A stretch of 64,000 nucleotides of DNA from Pisolithus tinctorius (taxonomy: Eukaryota; Basidiomycota; Agaricomycetes; Boletales; Pisolithaceae). Both the position numbers and the translations under genes were made by a program. The notes beneath the pieces are model-generated. The model had not been told where the DNA came from. It did not search any database and saw only the letters and a list, made by a program, of their open reading frames with translations. The stretch covers positions 2,604,001 through 2,668,000 of the forward strand of contig JANFAH010000001.1 of NCBI GenBank assembly GCA_024663395.1, in the 5' to 3' direction. The stretch's first letter is position 1; each line of letters begins with the position of its first letter. Positions 1 through 9,535 of the stretch are shown in pieces.

Positions 1-148
1 TCTGGACTTAGCCCCTGACCTCCGGCCTTGACTCTGGTCTAACTGGACTTGGCCCCTGTCTCCCGGCCTTGATTCTGGCCACTCGGACTTGGCCCCTGTC
101 ACCCGGTCTTGAAGCCTGGTCACTCCGAGGGTAAACCCATACTTCACA
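1..148 (+). repeat. LTR-E terminal fragment
   Basis: The first 148 bases match the reverse complement of the outer part of the complete solo LTR at 41711-42612, by eye at about 85-90 percent. They end at the same terminus, ACTTCACA. The fragment is made of repeated GGACTT-GGCCCCTGTC-CCGG-type units. The window begins inside this LTR, so it cannot be said whether it belongs to a full element to the left. Confidence 0.8.
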
Positions 149-357
149 GACAAAAGCGTTGCAATGCACATTTTGGAAAGAATAGGGTGTATCTCCGCAT
201 GTATTGCTTTGTTTTGACTGAACCTTAGTGCTCTGGAAAGCTTAGAGTCACCCCCTTCCATTGGTATAGGTATCATGATTATCTGTGCAGAATAGACCAA
301 GCTACATCAGCAACAAGTCACACCTCACAAACATTGCAACACTTTTGTCCCTCACTG
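147..357 (+). mobile_element. MITE-like Tc1 terminal arm
   Basis: About 210 bp bracketed by converging copies of a Tc1-like terminal motif. The right end reads TTGCAACACTTTTGTCCCTCACTG and is followed by TA (motif quoted in part: ACACTTTTGTCCCTCACTG). The left copy (CAGACAAAAGCGTTGCAATG) is damaged and overlaps the LTR-E end. The same 210-bp unit forms the outer arms of the foldback elements at 50260-51775 and 51853-53165. It separates the LTR fragment from the Harbinger transposase. Confidence 0.7.
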
Positions 358-359
358 TA

Positions 360-1245
360 ATCATTCTAGGTACTTCAAAAAAATTCTGTTTGCATTCTCA
401 TCTCATGATATATACAGCAAGTATGTATGATTGCTGCACAGTGATGCCCCCATCCACCCAATGATTCATGATAACCCCAAATTTTTCCCATTCTTCACTG
501 ATGCTATTGGTGCAATTGATGGGATGCACATCACGTGTGCTCCCAGTTCAGAGGAAAGGGATGTGATGCGAAATTGCAAAGGTTTCACCTCCCAGAATTG
601 CCTGCTCTGCTGTGATTTTGATATGTGCTTCACATATGTCCTTAGCAGGTGGGAAGGATCTGTGGCTGACTTGTCAGTCTATCACAATGTGCAGCTGAGT
701 GAGCTTGCTATTCCAGACAGCAAGTACTACCTTGCTGATGCAGGGTTCACCAATTGCCCCCAACTCCTGACTCCATTCTGAGGGCAATGATACCATCTTG
801 CAGAATGGGGCCACACACACATATGGTAAGTATCTCTATTGATGTTTTTATTTACTCATAATTTATTGGAATTTACAGACCAGTAAATGCCAAGGAATGC
901 TACAACCTTTGCCATGTGCAGCTTTGAAACATGATTGAATGGATAATCAGAGTCATCAAACATTGCTTCCAAATTCTTGTTGTGCCTCCAGAGTATGGCA
1001 TGGACATCCAGGCCCATATTCCTCCCACTTTGTGTTGTATTCACAACATCATCCACATGTAAAATCCATTGGAATTAGACAACATTGAAGGCTTCATATC
1101 ACCTCTGCTGCCAGATAAGTCAGAGGAGGTGATTGGCATGATTTCCAATGGCATTACAAGTGCTGCAGAATGCCTTTGGATGTCAGAGAGGTGGGGTGCA
1201 ATCATGCAAAACATTTGGAATAGTTACATTGCCAAACAAGTATGA
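360..1245 (+). pseudogene. PIF/Harbinger DDE transposase, broken
   Basis: DDE_Tnp_4-type transposase, which would cut and paste a PIF/Harbinger element. The DDE residues are visible: Asp in AIDGMHI (about 505-525), Asp in YYLADAGF (about 725-745), and Glu in NMIEWIIRVIK (about 930-960), followed by a PPEYGMD motif typical of the family. A 53-bp intron (826-878, GTAAGT...TTTACAG) lies at a plausible place. In-frame TGA stops at about 422, 779, 791 and 915 all fall where Arg is expected, so CGA to TGA is the likely cause. The N-terminus is missing, cut by the MITE at 357. The C-terminal part reads to about 1240 (ERWGAIMQNIW). The copy is non-functional. It pairs with the minus-strand gene now split across the window. 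Confidence 0.9.
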
Positions 1246-1433
1246 AGGGGAGAGTTCATTGCAGATTAGCATTTATATGCTATCATTTCTCTCTACATTA
1301 CACTACCCATACAATCTGAATTGCAGTTCTTTGAGTTCCAATCTCCAGAGGCAGAGTTTGAGAACCAAAATGCTGATGATATTGCAACAAACATCAAGGT
1401 AAAAAGTGGAACTACAAGCTACAAGTACAACAA
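1246..1433. other. Harbinger internal spacer
   Basis: No gene seen. The stretch lies between the converging transposase and the minus-strand second gene and presumably belongs to the same element. It is AT-rich without clear repeats. Confidence 0.5.
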
Positions 1434-1585
1434 TTATTGGTTACATCTCCCAATCTCATTGAGCTTTGCCTCAAGCCATGCATGCTGAACTGTAGCCATA
1501 CAGTCAGGATTGCTAGCAAATGATAAGTACAGACTGGCATGGGAAACATTTCCCTCAAAGTGATTTGCAATCCTAATGATGTCAG
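1434..1585 (-). pseudogene. Harbinger second gene, C-terminal part
   Basis: C-terminal end of the accessory protein that accompanies fungal Harbinger transposases (SANT/Myb-like DNA-binding partner in the family). The minus-strand reading is IIRIANHFEGN...YLSFASNPDCMATVQHAWLEAKLNEI. It begins exactly at the copia target duplication (1581-1585). If the copia block (1586-49573) and one GTCAG copy are removed, this reading joins in frame to the minus-strand reading that ends MDKFLPTD at 49579. That is direct evidence that the two pieces were once one gene. Confidence 0.8.
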
Positions 1586-1962
1586 TGTCAACAAGTGACA
1601 AGGTTACATAAGTGGCCAGCAGATGAACCTCTGACAAACCTTAGACAAACCTTAGACAAACCAGCCTTTTTTCCTGTGCCTCTATTTTTTGACAGGTTAT
1701 GTATCACTGCTAGTATCTTTTCTTACCCCTTGCCCCTTGTTCTTACAAGCTCGTTTTCACATATATATACTTCACTTCTCTCACTTACAAAACCCTCAGT
1801 CATCTTGCCCATACTCAGGCAGTGGCTGAGGTATAGTTATCCCTTGTATTTGCTTTACACTTTACTAATTGTATGTTAGCTATTTTCTACTTAGGTGAAC
1901 AACCTAGTTGTCTTACCCATACTCAGGCAGTGGCTGAGCTATTTTCTACTTAGTTTTTGTCA
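1586..1962 (+). mobile_element. Ty1/copia 5' LTR
   Basis: A 377-bp LTR beginning TGTCAACAAG and ending TTTTTGTCA. It is nearly identical to the 355-bp LTR at 49219-49573. The size difference is explained by an 11-bp unit (ACAAACCTTAG) present in extra copies near 1640. It is preceded by GTCAG (1581-1585), which recurs directly after the other LTR (49574-49578), giving a perfect 5-bp target duplication. A TATA-like run (ATATATATACTT) lies near 1760. The sequence after the LTR (GGTTATGAGCCCC) is the expected position of the primer-binding site. Confidence 0.92.
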
Positions 1963-2101
1963 GGTTATGAGCCCCAAGGGTGCATCCTAGCTCCTCACAC
2001 AACACCAGATTACTCACACCCCAAAAAAATTTTCCCACCCCAAAACTCCTTTGGTTTGCTGATCTACCAGCATAACAGGCACCTGAGCTTCACTACTCAA
2101 G

Positions 2102-3116
2102 ATGTCAGCTACTACTAGCACCACCACAACTGACTCACCCATACTAACAGGGCCAAACAATTATGAGATTTGGAAACTCTGAATCACTGTCTGACTTTGC
2201 CATGAAAAGGTCTTAGGGGTTGTACTAGGCACAGACCTCAAACCTGGCTCAAGCCCAGCCACCAGTACCAGCACTGGCACATCTACATCCAAGTCTGGCA
2301 CAAACACCAGCATTCCCACTTCCACCCCAGACCCAGAGGAACTCTGGAAGTAGACTGAACACAATGAAAAGGCACATGGCATCATACAAGATCAACTATC
2401 AGATGCCCTCCTCATCAAAACCCAAAAACACACCACAGCAAAGTCCCTATATGATGCACTGTTAGTGCTACATGAAGATTCGAACCTTGCCAGTGCCTAC
2501 TATCTGTACCAGCAATTACTAGACTCCACCTGGGATGGCACAACCAGCATATCTGACCACATTGCTGGTATGAGGACCACAGAATCCTGGCTTGCCAGCA
2601 TGAAGTTTGCTGTTGACACCAAACTACTCACATTCACTTTACTCAATTCACTACCAAAAACCCCAGAATGGAGTGCATTCACCTCTGCCATTATCAACAC
2701 TGTTGAACCAGACAAGTTGATCTTTGATATGGTAGAAACTTGCATTGTGTCTGAGGCTGGCTGACTGACACTCTCTGGGGCACCAGAAACTCGCCTTAAG
2801 GCTCAAGTAAAGGGGTCAACTGGAGACAAATGGTGTGAGCACCATCAGAGCTCTGGCCACAGCACTGACAACTGTTGGTCCTACCAAAAGTGGGTAAAGG
2901 AGCTGCAGAAGGGAAGGGCAGGTAGAAGACAAGCTAAGAAGGGCAAAAAGTCAAATATGGCTGAGACACCACCAGACACCAGTCCACTGGACTCTGCTCA
3001 TGTAGCTACCACATCTGTATCCTGAAAGCTAATCAACTGCATTCATGCTTACCTATTGACTGAGCTGGCTCCTGAAAAAACCCCAAACATCATCATTGAC
3101 TCTGGAGCCACATCAC
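2102..3116 (+). pseudogene. Ty1/copia Gag and protease start, broken
   Basis: Gag domain of a copia polyprotein. The reading starts MSATTSTTTT and contains LTGPNNYEIWKL near 2150, the usual copia Gag N-terminal motif, then a helical Gag core (2465-2760), a basic zinc-knuckle-like segment (WCEHHQSSGHSTDNC, about 2831-2875), and the protease start IIIDSGATS (about 3090-3116). Several TGA stops interrupt it, most at Arg-type codons. The reading is cut at 3116 by an LTR-B fragment. Integrase and reverse transcriptase are absent from the window. The RNase H end resumes at 49060. The copy is dead. Confidence 0.88.
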
Positions 3117-4676
3117 TGTGAGTCAAAGTGTGGAAAGCTGGTGAAAACCAAACAAATCCAACACCAAAGACAAATATAGAGCAAGTGGTGGTGTACTTCC
3201 ACAGAACCTGGAGTGCAGAAAGATCTAGTGTGGGGGAATTTAAATGGCAGGTGCTCCTAGCACAAGTTGTCGATGAGTTACACAAGAGCAGATGAATGAG
3301 TGATGATTGAATGGGGGATGCTGAACAGAGTGAAGGTGTTCAGCCAAAAGTATTCTGGAATAAAATGTGCTGCCAGTGCAAGTCAATGACAAGTTACACA
3401 GGAGTGGAAGAATGACTAAGCAAACAGTTGCTGACTAAGCACTGATGATATTGCTGATGATGAATAGAGGTAGACAGACCCTTGATGGAGCCTCAACTAC
3501 CAAGGATAATGGATGGTGACAGATAGACCCTTCCAAATGAGCCTCAACTGTTGATGATGAGATATGCACTGAAAGAGCTGAACTGACTTCTGGATTGCTT
3601 GGGGGTGTAGCTAAGTACATGGGGGTTTATATACTGTGGGGGGAGCACAGCTTGTGACAAACAAGGCACAAACACTTGGTAAGTAATGAGTAAGGACTGA
3701 GTAATCATGATGAGTAAGCAAGAAATGAGAAGTAAGCAAGCAAAGAAGATTGGTAAGTATTGGCAATGAACAAGTCAAGGACAGTCAAAACATCACAGAA
3801 TGAGTCAAATGGAGTCAGAAACTGAGTAAGCACACTGATATCACATTAGGGGGGTGGCAATGCAAGTCAGATCTTGGCAGAGACATCTCTAGATCCAAAG
3901 ATGGCATAATAGATGGATGGTGTTTCCAGATAGGGAAGTATTAATTCCAGAATTCAAGGCCATGAGTCAGGTGTCAAAGGGGCTAGGGCATTGGGGGTCT
4001 GTGGGGCAATGGGAGCATATGTGATTGTGTCTCCCACCCATTCATCCTCCCAGCAAAGTTAATAAAAGCTTCATGGATGGGGATCTGACAGAGGAGGAGG
4101 AGAAGGGGGGATGTCTTCTGCTGGATCTTGCAGTAAGAAGACAAGATGCACGTCATACTCATCATGAATGCAATCAGGGAGGCTGGAGAACAGTAGACTA
4201 TGCTGCAGCTGTCACAATGTGGGGAGAATGATGGATGAGATTGGAATAAAGACAGTGCAGGGAGCAGGGAGGAATGATCCATATGCTTCATCAACTGGGG
4301 AGACCAAAACAACCACATAAGACCTTTCTAACCAAGTGACAGACCTGAGGTGACCAAACAACATCCTTCTGGAAGTCATACTGACAAGGAGAACATGCTG
4401 ACCAAGCTGCATGGGATGAGATGGGGCTGACAATGATTGGATGAACCAGGGGGCTTCAGGATGAAAGCTGGTGGGAATGCCTGGCAGATATACATAGCCA
4501 CTGTCTCTGGCAAATGAGACAAGTGAGATGATCAATGAAGAGGTGGCCATGATTGATGGACTTAGTGAAATGAGCATCTGATAGATGGAGTGCTGTAGAA
4601 ATGCATAGGGTGCAAGGATCCTCTCCAAATTTGGAAGGCAGAATTGCATGGCTGAGCACTTTAAGCGAGTGTGAGA
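3117..4676 (-). repeat. LTR-B fragment, reversed
   Basis: Begins TGTGAGTCAAAG, the reversed 3' end of LTR-B, and follows the complete solo copy at 6158-7986 base for base with moderate divergence up to about 4676. It then switches to LTR-C sequence. The TGTCACACACC end of LTR-B is missing. It is inserted in the copia protease codons. Confidence 0.85.
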
Positions 4677-4774
4677 ACAGAGTAAGACCAAGGGGCTCCT
4701 ATAGCCTGAGCAAAGTAAAGATGGGGGTGAAAGACTGTCTGGGGCAGTCTGGGGCAGTCTTAAACTTATTCTTG
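4677..4774 (-). repeat. LTR-C piece, left of the giant transposon
   Basis: The segment from GTAAGACCAAGG to TTATTCTTG matches the middle of the complete LTR-C at 48719-49059. It stops abruptly at 4774. The remainder of the same LTR resumes at 45294 with CATTCTTGTCTTTT. The 40.5 kb between therefore interrupt one LTR. Confidence 0.75.
4767..4774 (+). other. Target duplication, left copy (TATTCTTG)
   Basis: Eight bases flanking the left end of the giant element. The right copy is CATTCTTG at 45294-45301, 7 of 8 identical. An 8-bp duplication fits what is reported for KDZ/Zisupton and hAT transposons. The exact ends are uncertain by about one base because the outermost bases of the two termini differ. 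Confidence 0.6.
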
Positions 4775-4839
4775 CACATAGTGTAGTCACACTTAGTCAC
4801 AACACATGGGCAGCCTATGCACCAAAACACCAACACTTA

Positions 4840-5641
4840 TATAGACCCCAAGACGGGCCTGCCTAAATAGATCAGCCGGTACACATGGACAGGCCTGAGG
4901 GGCTAAAGTGAGAGCAACATATGTACAGGCCCATAAGTGCATTACCACAACTTATGGGAGGGCCTGTGGTGGATAAGGATGTTGAAACATTTAGATGGGC
5001 CTGTGACCAATTAAGTATACTGAGCTGCTGTAAGACATGGACAGGCCCATCCTAGTAGGTTACACCCCTGGCACAACATCAAAGCAGGCCCACCTATCAT
5101 AACATGGAGAGGGTCACAACATAAGGACAGGCCCATCTATGATTAGAATACAAAGTTGGCAACATATGGATGGGCCCAGGAGTAATATCATTTATGGTGT
5201 TGCAACATGAAGACAGGCCCATCAGTAATGTCATTTCATAATGTCACAACATATGTATGGGCCTGTCAACAGTAAGATGTACCACTGTTGAAACATAAAG
5301 ACAGGCCCATCACTAGTATCATTTAATAGAGTCACAACATAAGGTCAGGCCCATCAGTAGTATTATGCAACATATGGACAGGCCCATCCACAGTAAGATG
5401 TACCTCTGACAAAACATAAAGATGGGCCTGTCAGTAATCTCATGTATAGCATCGCAACATATGGATGGGCCCTTCAGTAGTATTATTTATATCATCACAA
5501 CATATGGGTGGGCCCAGCCCCAGTAAGATGTACCCTGTCAAAACATAAAGATGGGCCTGTCACTAGTATCATTTAATACAGTCACAACATATGGATGGGC
5601 CCTTCAGTAGTATTATTTATATTGTCACAACTTATGGATGG
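4840..5641 (+). repeat. Palindrome-core tandem array, left end part 1
   Basis: About 18 units of roughly 43 bp. Each reads approximately CACAACATATGG-A[CT][GA]GGCC[CT][GA]TC-AGTAATATCATTTATA. The core variants (GACAGGCCCATC, GATGGGCCTGTC, GATGGGCCCATC) all derive from one 12-bp palindrome, GACGGGCCCGTC, by CpG transitions. A partly undecayed core (GACGGGCCTG) survives near 4847. The array lies next to the element end, as transposase-binding subterminal repeats would. Confidence 0.85.
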
Positions 5642-6110
5642 TGTAAGAACATGTGTTCTGACGGCCGAGAACTCTGACTCTGGAAGAGGTAGGTTCCGCT
5701 CGAGTTGGGTTGACCCTGAAGGGGCTTCGGTCTGGATGCAGGGTAAGTACTTTAGACGAACGCAAAGGGAACTCGCCCGAGAAATATAATTCTTGACTCT
5801 AGAGAAGAACCTTGGCAAGAAAGGGGAGCTGAAGTGTGTTCTCTCAAAGGCAAGAGCACAGAGTAAAATGGTGGTAGCTAGTGTAGTGCAGTCCTCCCTG
5901 AGGTACCATAGTTGTCAAGTGACATGACACGCGCCATGACCACCTGCACGCTTAGTCAGCTCTCTATGTTTCGACACCAAGTCCCTTTTCAGCCACAACC
6001 CCTAAGCCCAAATCCTCCTTGACTCTCTCTTACATCCTTCACCCTCAAACCTTCCCTTTGACCCAACCGAAGCATGACTTCTCATAGGGAAAAGGTTCGC
6101 ATTCCCTACA
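5642..6110 (-). mobile_element. Solo LTR-A
   Basis: A 469-bp LTR, reversed, from TGTAAGAACATG to CATTCCCTACA. It matches the LTRs of the full element at 25066-37824. Flanks are ATGG (5638-5641) and ACGG (6111-6114): a 4-bp duplication of ACGG in which one copy has lost its CpG. It is inserted precisely in the palindromic core of a repeat unit. CpG-rich compared with its surroundings, so comparatively recent. Confidence 0.92.
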
Positions 6111-6157
6111 ACGGGCCTGTCAGTAATCTCATGTATAGCATCATGACATATGGATGG
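6111..6157 (+). repeat. Single array unit between two LTRs
   Basis: One repeat unit (ACGGGCCTGTCAGTAATC...ACATATGGATGG) left between the solo LTR-A and the solo LTR-B. It keeps an undecayed ACGGGCC core. Confidence 0.85.
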
Positions 6158-7986
6158 TGTGAGTCAAAGTGTGGAAAGCTGGTGAAAACCAACCAAAACC
6201 AACACAAAAGACAAATGTAGAGTGAGTGGTGGTGTGCCTCCATGGAACCTGGAGTGCAGAAAACCTAAGAGGGGGAAACTTCAATGGCAGGTGCTCCTAG
6301 CACAAGTCATCGACAAGTTATGCAGGAGTAGATGAATGGATGCTGATTGAGAAGGGGATGCTGAACAGAGTGAAGGTGTTCAGCCAAAAGTATTCTGGAA
6401 TAAAATGTGCTCCAAGCACAAGTCGTCAATGAGTTATGCAGGAGTGGCAGAATGACTAAGCAAACAGTTGCTGACTAAGCATGGATGGAGCTTCAGATGA
6501 ATGAAGGTAGACAGACCCTTGATGGAGCCTCAACTACCTAGGATGATGAATGGGGACAGTTAGACTCTTCCAAATGAGCCTCAACTGTTGACAATGAGAT
6601 AGGCACTGAACTGACTTCTGGACTGCTTCTGATTGCTTGGGGTGTAGCTAAGTACATGGGGGTTTATATACTGTGGGGGGAGCACAGCTTGTGACAAACA
6701 AGGCACAAACACTTGGTGAGTAATGAGTAAGGACTGAGTAATCATGATGAGTAAGTGAGAAATGAAAAGTAAGCAAGCAAAGAAGATTGGTGAGTATTGG
6801 CAATGAACAAGTCAAGGATAGTCAAAATATCACAGAATGAGTCAAATGGAGTCAGAAACTGAGTAAGCGCACTGAGATCACATTAGGGGGTGGTGATGCA
6901 AGTCAGATCTTGGCAGAGACATCTCTAGATCCAAAGATGGCATGACAGATGGATGGTGTTTCCAGATAGGGAAGTATTAATTCCAGAATTCAAGGACATG
7001 AGTCAGGCATCAAAGGGGGCTAGGGCATTGGGGGTCTGTGGGGCAATGGGAGCATAAGCAATTGCATCTCCCACCCTTCCATCCTCTCAGTGAAGTTAAC
7101 GAAAGCTTCATGGACAGGGCTCTGAAGGAGGAGGAGAAGAAGGGGGGATGTCTTCTGCTGGATCTTGCAGTAAGAAGACAAGATGCACATCATACTCATC
7201 ATGGATGTGATCAGGGAGGCTGGAGAACAGTAGATTATGCTGCAGCTGTCACAATGCAGGAAGAATCATGGACAAGATTGGAATAAAGATGGTGCAGGGA
7301 GAGGAACAATCCATATGCTTCATCAACTGGGGAGACTGAAATGACCACATAAGACCTTTCTAACCAAGTGACAGACCTGAGGTGACCAAACAACATCCTT
7401 CTGGAAGTCATACTGACAAGGAGAACATACTGACCAAGCTGCATGGGATGAGATGGGGCTGACAATGATGGGATGAACCAGGGGGCTTCAGGACAGAAGC
7501 TGGTGGGAATGCCTGGCAGATATATGTAGCCACTGTCTCTGGCAAATGAGACAAGTGAGACGATTGATGAAGAGGTGGCCATGATTGATGGACTTAGTGA
7601 AATGAGCATCTGATGGATGGAGTGCTGTAGAAATGCATAGGGTGTGAGGATCCTCTCCAAATTTGGAAGGCAGAATCATGTGGCTGAGCACTTTAAGTGA
7701 GTGTGAGAATGGAGTCAATATCTTTGGAAATGGTGGAGATACAACAAAAACCAGAATGCTGTACACAGGCACTAAAAACCTTTAGTGCGTGCTTAACTTG
7801 CTTTCTCTTTTCTCTTTAGCACTGATGACTCATTCTTGTGTGAAGGATGACTGCTCACATCCAGCAGTCTTTCTATGCATGAGGCCTTTAGTCTTCATCT
7901 GCATGGCATGGGCATTGTGTGCAACTTGTTGACAAGTTAGGCAGAGTCAGCTGTAACCATGTCCACAACACCTTTGGTGTGTGACA
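6158..7986 (-). mobile_element. Complete solo LTR-B
   Basis: An 1829-bp LTR, reversed, from TGTGAGTCAAAG to TTGGTGTGTGACA. Flanks are ATGG (6154-6157) and ACAG (7987-7990), both one CpG transition from ACGG, so a decayed 4-bp duplication at the same core position used by the LTR-A next door. The unit contains copies of a palindrome of the form ACAACTCGTCGACGAGTTGT, decayed, near 6300, 6418 and 7922. It shows no coding domain that I recognise, although an open minus-strand reading runs through 7235-7770 and is conserved between LTR-B copies. Confidence 0.9.
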
Positions 7987-9170
7987 ACAGGCCCATCACT
8001 AGTATCATTTAGTAGAGTCACAATATATGGACAGGCCTGTCAGTAATCTCATGTATAGCATCACAACATATGGACAGGCCCTTCAGTAGTATTATTTATA
8101 TTGTCACAACATATGGGCAGGCCCAGCCCCAGTAAGATGTACCCTCTTGAAACATAAAGGTGGGCCTGTCACTAGTATCATTTAATAGAGTCACAACATA
8201 TGGATGGGCCCTTCAGTAGTATTATTTATACTGTCACAGCATATGGATGGGCCCATCCACAGTAAGATGTACCTCTGACAAAACATAAAGACAGGCCCAT
8301 CAGTAATCTCATGTATAGCATCACAACATATGGACAGGCCCTTCAGTAGTATTATTTATATCGTCACAACATATGGGCAGGCCTGGCTCCAGTAAGATGT
8401 ACCCTCTTGAAACATAAAGGCAGGCCCATCACTAATATCATTTAATAGAGTCACAACATATGGACAGGACCTTCAGTAGTATTATTTATATTGTCACAGC
8501 ATATGGATGGGCCCATCACTAGTATCATTCAATAGAGTCACAACATATGGATGGGCCCTTCAGTAGTATTATTTATATCATCACAACATATGGGCAGGCC
8601 TGGCCCCAGTACAATGTACCCTGTCAAAACATAAAGACAGGCCCATCACTAATATCATTTAATAGAGTCACAACATATGGACAGGCCCTTCAGTAGTATT
8701 ATTTATATTGTCACAGCATATGGATGGGCCTGTCCACAGTAAGATGTACCCCTGATGCAACATAAAGACAGGCCTTCTGTAGTATCATGTATATTGTCAC
8801 AACAAATGGATGGGCCCATCTAGCCAGATGCACCCCTGTCACAACATAAGGACAAGTCCATGTATGGTATTCTTAGGCAGCAGAAAGGGAGATCCAAGCT
8901 ATCTACATAAGGACGACCCATGTAAGGCATTCTCAGGCAGCAGAAAGGGAGATCAAAGGGATCTACATAAGGATGGGCCCATCCATGGTATTCTCAGGCA
9001 GCAGATAAGGGAAAACAAAAACTGGTGTTACAACATAAGATGGGCTGATCTGTCCATCACAGGATTACAAACCCTTGGCACCACATAGGGTGGGCCAATC
9101 CGTCATATCATAGATAGCTCACTGCAAATGGACAGGCCTATCCATATTGGGTTATCCCCCTGTCACAATA
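7987..9170 (+). repeat. Palindrome-core tandem array, left end part 2
   Basis: Continuation of the array, about 25 units of roughly 43 bp, highly regular between 7990 and 8800. Two alternating unit types are seen: one ends AGTAATCTCATGTATAGCATC, the other AGTAGTATTATTTATATTGTC. From about 8820 the units degrade and include a short local repeat (GGTATTCTTAGGCAGCAGAAAGGGAGATC, about 65-bp period, 8868-9010; motif GGCAGCAGAAAGGGAGATC). The array is interrupted at 9171 by a Tc1 element and ends near 11265. Confidence 0.85.
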
Positions 9171-9535
9171 TACAGTGACTTCCAAAATTGATTCAATGTT
9201 TGCACATTTTGGGTTGTTTGTTGAATTGATCAGGAACAAAGACAAATAAGACCAAAGTGTAAGTTGATGACATAAACCATTTGCACAGGGCTATCCATCA
9301 AAAAAAAGATTATGTAATTTGAATTAGTATCCATGGCAATATACTTGATTTAAATCACCATGTCATTGAATCAATTTTGGAACTATGTATTGGATCCATC
9401 AGAATCCAACCAATATCACATAAAACAATTTCAAAAATCATCAAAGATGGTTGCAATGGTTATTGTACCTTAGCAATCATTTCAGTCCAAGCTATTTAAC
9501 CACTGTCTATGTTGTCAATGCTTCCTAACTATACT

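Noticed and set aside
3095..3130. Primer-binding site next to the reversed LTR-B at 3117
   Set aside because: CTGGAGCC here resembles the TGGAGCCC site by chance: it is in the wrong orientation and encodes the DSGA motif of the copia protease.
4840..9170. CRISPR-like regular array
   Set aside because: Units are about 43 bp with no unique spacers and decayed cores. The setting is a fungal transposon with introns, so a CRISPR array is not credible.
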